From Bryobacteraceae bacterium (GTDB lineage Bacteria > Acidobacteriota > Terriglobia > Bryobacterales > Bryobacteraceae), in NCBI GenBank assembly GCA_025928545.1, contig JAICJH010000019.1, forward strand, positions 34,977 to 98,976: a DNA stretch of 64,000 nucleotides. Direction: 5' to 3'. Below the pieces are notes generated by a model. That model made no database searches and was not told where the DNA came from. It worked only from the letters and a program-made list of their open reading frames with translations. A program made the position numbers and the translations under genes. This document shows positions 60,404-64,000 of this stretch, piece by piece. Every line of letters begins with the position of its first letter. Within the stretch, counting starts at the first letter, position 1.

Positions 60404-62320
60404 GTGCCGACCTCCCCCAATCCACTTCACGAACTGGCATTCAGCGCTCCCGTCGTATTAATCGGACTCGACGAAAAGGGCCGTGTGGACGTCTGGAACC
60501 TTGCTGCCGAGCAACTTTTGGGCTGGAAGGTAGAGGACGTCCTCAATCAGCCCCTGCCTTTTGAACTGGATGTGGAACTCGCCTTGCACCAGAAGGAGAA
60601 GCCCGTATACGAGATTCGCCGTCCCGGCGACGATGTGCCCGCGCATATTGAGTTCCATATCGCGGCGCGTGACCCTTCGGGATGGCTCCTGACGGCGACA
60701 GACGAACTCACCGTGGATACAACCGAACAGCAGCGGACGGAGGGCGCCATTCAAATCGCGCGCGAACCGAAGGTCCGTGAATTTGCCGAAGGGCGATTCC
60801 GCGAACTTCTCGAAGCCGCGCCCGACGCCATCATCGAAGTAGACCGGCACGGGCATATCGTGTTACTGAACGCCGTAACCGAGAAACTTTTCGGCTACAC
60901 CAGGGAAGAACTTCTCGGCAAGACGGTCGATGCGCTCATCCCCGATTCCGCCCGCGGCCGGCATGCCGCACACAGGGCGAACTACTGGGCGAATCCCCAG
61001 ACGCGCCCGATGGGTGAGGGCATTACGCTCCAGGCTCGTCGCAAAGACGGCAGCGAATTTCCCGTCGAAATCAGCCTGAGTCCCGTCAAGTCCGGCAAGA
61101 CGTTCCGTGTCACGGCCATCATCCGTGATGTTTCGATGAAGCGGCAGTCGGAAGAAAAAATCAAAGCCGCCAATCTCCAGCTCGAGCAGCGAAATCGCGA
61201 GGTGGAGCGCGCCAATCGGCTGAAGAGCGAATTCCTGGCCAGCATGAGCCACGAATTGCGCACCCCGCTCCATACAATTATCGGCTTCAGCGAACTGCTC
61301 GCCGAAGGAGTGGAAGGCGCCCTGAACGAGCGCCAGTCCCGCTTTGTGAAACACGTCCATCAGGATGCCCTGCATCTTCTGGAACTGATTAACGACGTGC
61401 TGGATCTCAGCAAAATCGAAGCAGGCGGCCTGGAGCTTCAGCTCGAACTGTTCGACACGTGTGAAGTGATCAAAGACGTGGTGGGATCGTTCCGCCCGAT
61501 GGCCGACGCCAAGCAGATCGTTCTGGCGAACCGCATCAAAGGCCCACTACCCGTTTTTGCCGACCGGGTTCGTTTCCGCGAGATTGTGACGAACCTGCTG
61601 AGTAATGCCATCAAGTTCACTCCCGAGCACGGCAACGTGTGGATCGAGCGCGAGCCCGCGCCGGACGACGTGGTGTGTTTCTCGGTCGGCGACACCGGCA
61701 TTGGCATCGCCCCGGAAGATCACGACGCCGTCTTCGATACGTTCCGTCAGGTGAGCCCCACAACTCGCGGTGTGCGCGAAGGTACCGGACTGGGCCTGGC
61801 CATCGTAAAACGGCTGGTGGAAATGCATGGCGGCACCATTCGCCTCGAAAGCGAGCGAAACAAGGGCAGCCGGTTCAGCTTTACCATGCCTGTCAGCCAC
61901 GCAACGGACTCAGGGCAACCAACTGTCCTCATTATTGAAGATGAACCATCGGCGCGCGAGCTGATGCAGAATTACCTCGAGCCTCTGGGAATTCGCGTGG
62001 AAATGGCGAGAAACGCGCGCGAAGGAGTCTCCCGCGCACGTGAGTTGCGTCCGGACGTAATTACTCTCGATCTCCTGCTTCCCGGCGGCACGGGCTGGAA
62101 TGTGCTGCGCGATCTTCGGCAATTAACGGATACTTCGGGCATCCCGGTTATCGTCATCTCCGTGCTGGATGAGGAACAATCGGCGATGGACGCAGGCGCG
62201 ACGGCGTACCTGCGCAAACCGCTGAAGCGGGATCTTCTGGTTCGGGCTTTGCGGCAGCACTGCCCGGCGCTGTTCACCAAACTCAGTTCCGCGAATTCGA
62301 CTCCGACGCCGCCCTCATGA
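60404..62320 (+). CDS. soluble hybrid histidine kinase: PAS-PAS-HisKA-HATPase-REC
   Basis: 638 residues from a GTG at 60404; no membrane helix, so cytosolic. PAS one (residues 5-110, FSAPVVLIGLDEKGRVDVWN), PAS two (~130-250, LLEAAPDAIIEVDRHGHIVL), a coiled-coil linker, the H box FLASMSHELRTPLHTIIGFS with His283, HATPase_c (NLLSNAIKFT, DTGIGIA, GTGLGLAIVKRL), and a C-terminal receiver with Asp556 (VITLDLLLPGG). It is followed by a lone receiver and an NtrC-type activator, so a phosphorelay is likely. Signal unknown. Confidence 0.92.
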   Translation: MPTSPNPLHELAFSAPVVLIGLDEKGRVDVWNLAAEQLLGWKVEDVLNQPLPFELDVELALHQKEKPVYEIRRPGDDVPAHIEFHIAARDPSGWLLTATDELTVDTTEQQRTEGAIQIAREPKVREFAEGRFRELLEAAPDAIIEVDRHGHIVLLNAVTEKLFGYTREELLGKTVDALIPDSARGRHAAHRANYWANPQTRPMGEGITLQARRKDGSEFPVEISLSPVKSGKTFRVTAIIRDVSMKRQSEEKIKAANLQLEQRNREVERANRLKSEFLASMSHELRTPLHTIIGFSELLAEGVEGALNERQSRFVKHVHQDALHLLELINDVLDLSKIEAGGLELQLELFDTCEVIKDVVGSFRPMADAKQIVLANRIKGPLPVFADRVRFREIVTNLLSNAIKFTPEHGNVWIEREPAPDDVVCFSVGDTGIGIAPEDHDAVFDTFRQVSPTTRGVREGTGLGLAIVKRLVEMHGGTIRLESERNKGSRFSFTMPVSHATDSGQPTVLIIEDEPSARELMQNYLEPLGIRVEMARNAREGVSRARELRPDVITLDLLLPGGTGWNVLRDLRQLTDTSGIPVIVISVLDEEQSAMDAGATAYLRKPLKRDLLVRALRQHCPALFTKLSSANSTPTPPS

Positions 62321-62324
62321 CGAG

Positions 62325-62696
62325 ATGAAGACCATCCTGGTTGCCGAAGATCGCGACGCCAGCCGCGAGTTACTGAATATTGTTCTCACCGCCGCGGGCT
62401 ATGAAGTTATACAGGCCGCGGACGGTGAGGAAGCGCTTGTTTGCGCCTCGGAAAGACAGGCAGATCTTGTGATTCTGGATATTCACATGCCTCGGCTCGA
62501 TGGGTATGGCGTGATTGCGCGTCTGCGGGCAAATCCCGCTTACGCAACCGTTCCTGTGATTGCCTTGACCGCCAGCGCCATGGCCGGCGACCGTGACAGC
62601 GTGCTTGCCGCGGGTTTTTCCGAATACATCAGCAAGCCCGTCAACATGTCATTGCTGCGGCGCGAGATCGCCCGGCTACTGGAGAATCGACCATGA
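62325..62696 (+). CDS. single-domain response regulator (CheY/DivK-like)
   Basis: 123 residues: only a receiver. Phosphoacceptor Asp52 (LVILDIHMP), acidic pair Glu8-Asp9 (VAEDRD), Thr in ALTASAMAGDR and Lys in EYISKPVN. Starts five bases after the hybrid kinase stop and its TGA overlaps the start of the NtrC-type gene (ATGA). Probably a shuttle or modulator in the relay. Confidence 0.93.
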   Translation: MKTILVAEDRDASRELLNIVLTAAGYEVIQAADGEEALVCASERQADLVILDIHMPRLDGYGVIARLRANPAYATVPVIALTASAMAGDRDSVLAAGFSEYISKPVNMSLLRREIARLLENRP

Positions 62697-64000
62697 CTGC
62701 ACCTGTACCGATTGCACAGAATATCGTCCTGGTGATTATCGACGATAACGCCGGCAGTCTCGAAATGCTGTCAGCCGCGCTCGAGCGCGAAGCCCTCACC
62801 ATCTTCACCGCGAACGATCCCGAAGAAGGCCTTGAAATCGTCTTCCGCGAACACCCCCAGATTGTGCTCACCGACCTCGTGATGCCCGGCCTCTCGGGCC
62901 TCGACGTTCTGGAGCGTGTGGTGGATTTCGATCCCGCGATCGACGTTGTGCTGATGACCGCGCATTACACGAGCGAATCGGCTGTGGAGGCGATTCGCAA
63001 AGGTGCGTCGGACTACCTCAACAAGCCCATTTCGATTGTGGCGCTGCGGGAACGCATCACGCGTCTGATTGAGGATGCCCAGCGGCGGCAGCGCGCGACC
63101 GTGCTGGAAAATGAACTGCTGGCAAACGCGCGGTTCGAAGATATGGTGGGCCGCAGCCCGGCGATGGTGGAGATGTTTTCCCGTATTCGCCGCGTGGCGC
63201 CGCATTACCGCAACGTGCTGGTGACCGGAGAAACCGGAACCGGAAAAGAACTGGCGGCCAAGGCGCTGCATAATCTCAGCCCTGTTTCGAGCGGCAGGTT
63301 CGTGGTGTTGAACTGCTCGGCGGTTGTGGAAACTCTGTTCGAGAGCGAGCTTTTCGGCCATGTGCGCGGCTCCTTCACCGGAGCCACACAGGACAAGATG
63401 GGCCTGTTCGAATATGCGGACCGCGGCACAATTTTTCTCGATGAAATCGGCGACATGCCGCTGGGCACGCAGGCCAAGCTTCTGCGCACACTGCAAAATC
63501 AGGAAGTGCTGCGGGTTGGTTCGCTGACACCGCGCCGGGTGGATGTTCACGTGATTGCCGCCACGCATCGCGATCTGAAAGCTTCCATCGGCAACAAGAC
63601 GTTCCGCGAAGATCTGTACTACCGGCTCTCGATGGTCGAAGTGCACGTGCCTTCGCTGACCGATCGCCAGGAGGATCTGCCGCTGCTGATCCGGTACTTC
63701 GTCGATCGCTTTGCGTCGCAGTTCCGGAAAGAGATTCGCGGTCTGACGCAGCGCGCGCATATTGTGCTGGCGAGACATAGCTGGCCGGGGAATGTGCGCG
63801 AACTGGAAAACGTGCTGGGCCACGCCTGCATGATGGCGCAGGGCAGCACCGCCGATGTTCAGGATCTGCCGGAGTACCTGCGGTTTCCAGGCCGTGAGCC
63901 ACAAACGGCTTCGACGATGACTGTGGTGCCAATCAACGACACCGAAACCTTCGAGCAGCATGAGAAACACCTGATTGCAGAAGCCCTGTCGCGGGCAAAT
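62693..64000 (+). CDS. NtrC-type sigma-54 activator, 3' end outside window
   Basis: 436 residues visible, reading to the last base. Receiver with Asp61 (IVLTDLVMPGLSG), then the AAA+ domain: Walker A TGETGTGKELAAK, L1 loop GSFTGA where the family usually has GAFTGA, Walker B GTIFLDEIGDM, sensor VIAATHRDL and RHSWPGNVRELENV. The DNA-binding end begins after the window edge (EKHLIAEALSRAN is the start of the Fis-type HTH). Activates sigma-54 promoters when phosphorylated. Last visible gene of the kinase-receiver-activator unit. Confidence 0.94.
   Translation, partial: MTAPVPIAQNIVLVIIDDNAGSLEMLSAALEREALTIFTANDPEEGLEIVFREHPQIVLTDLVMPGLSGLDVLERVVDFDPAIDVVLMTAHYTSESAVEAIRKGASDYLNKPISIVALRERITRLIEDAQRRQRATVLENELLANARFEDMVGRSPAMVEMFSRIRRVAPHYRNVLVTGETGTGKELAAKALHNLSPVSSGRFVVLNCSAVVETLFESELFGHVRGSFTGATQDKMGLFEYADRGTIFLDEIGDMPLGTQAKLLRTLQNQEVLRVGSLTPRRVDVHVIAATHRDLKASIGNKTFREDLYYRLSMVEVHVPSLTDRQEDLPLLIRYFVDRFASQFRKEIRGLTQRAHIVLARHSWPGNVRELENVLGHACMMAQGSTADVQDLPEYLRFPGREPQTASTMTVVPINDTETFEQHEKHLIAEALSRAN

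Noticed and set aside
62771..63970. 399-codon open frame on the minus strand
   Set aside because: Antisense to the sigma-54 activator with intact Walker motifs.

Overview
The window looks like a chromosomal segment from an acidobacterium of the Solibacter/Bryobacter group. GC content and coding density are high. Five genes encode the VWA-related domain that is expanded in Acidobacteria (TIGR03436 type), and a 967-residue secreted protein ends in the Solibacter-type C-terminal domain (TIGR03437 type). This is recognition from memory of the families, not a database result. There are no rRNA genes, no tRNA I could recognise, no CRISPR array, no intact insertion sequence and no prophage. Both window edges cut genes.

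Layout. 1-7 kb: three secreted VWA-like genes, two of them close paralogues, around a small ATGA-coupled gene pair and a secreted protein of unknown function. 7-13 kb (minus strand): a tightly packed run uvrA, unknown gene, CPBP protease, mtnA, redoxin, with overlapping or nearly touching genes. 13-18 kb: zinc-ribbon protein, RluD-type pseudouridine synthase, TPR protein, a VWA protein with a canonical MIDAS motif, a CDGSH iron-sulfur protein and two small exported proteins. 17.6-22.4 kb (minus): SEC-C protein, M20-type peptidase, EamA transporter and DegP-type protease, closed by a clear terminator. 22.6-25.5 kb: a PQQ-type beta-propeller protein, then two adjacent toxin-antitoxin loci in which the antitoxins are intact and both toxins are broken. 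25.5-33.5 kb: VWA protein, B12-type radical SAM enzyme, large BNR/SBBP protein, SGNH hydrolase. 33.5-38.8 kb: lutABC, VOC protein, MFS exporter, TPR protein. 38.9-45.1 kb: a bacterial relative of the plant EXORDIUM/PHI-1 proteins, a PhoR-like kinase, polyphosphate kinase and a secreted phosphoesterase, which looks like a phosphate-handling neighbourhood. 45.2-50.9 kb: sterol-desaturase-like protein, an overlapping 54-residue protein with a PEID-type sorting tail, and a rhamnose/AI-2-type sugar ABC transporter whose second permease and binding protein share one frame without a stop. 51-52.8 kb: an intact vapBC module and a secreted protein of unknown function. 52.9-59.5 kb: a TetR-controlled RND efflux operon with a palindromic operator. 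59.6-64 kb: membrane protein, hybrid histidine kinase, single-domain receiver and an NtrC-type sigma-54 activator that runs off the end.

The items most worth a second look are the pair of disarmed toxin-antitoxin loci, the permease/binding-protein fusion with its own internal ribosome-binding site, the tiny PEID-tailed protein encoded across the end of a convergent gene, the bacterial EXORDIUM-like protein beside phosphate genes, and the graded loss of the MIDAS motif across the VWA paralogues. I did not find a clear-cut new defence or mobile system.
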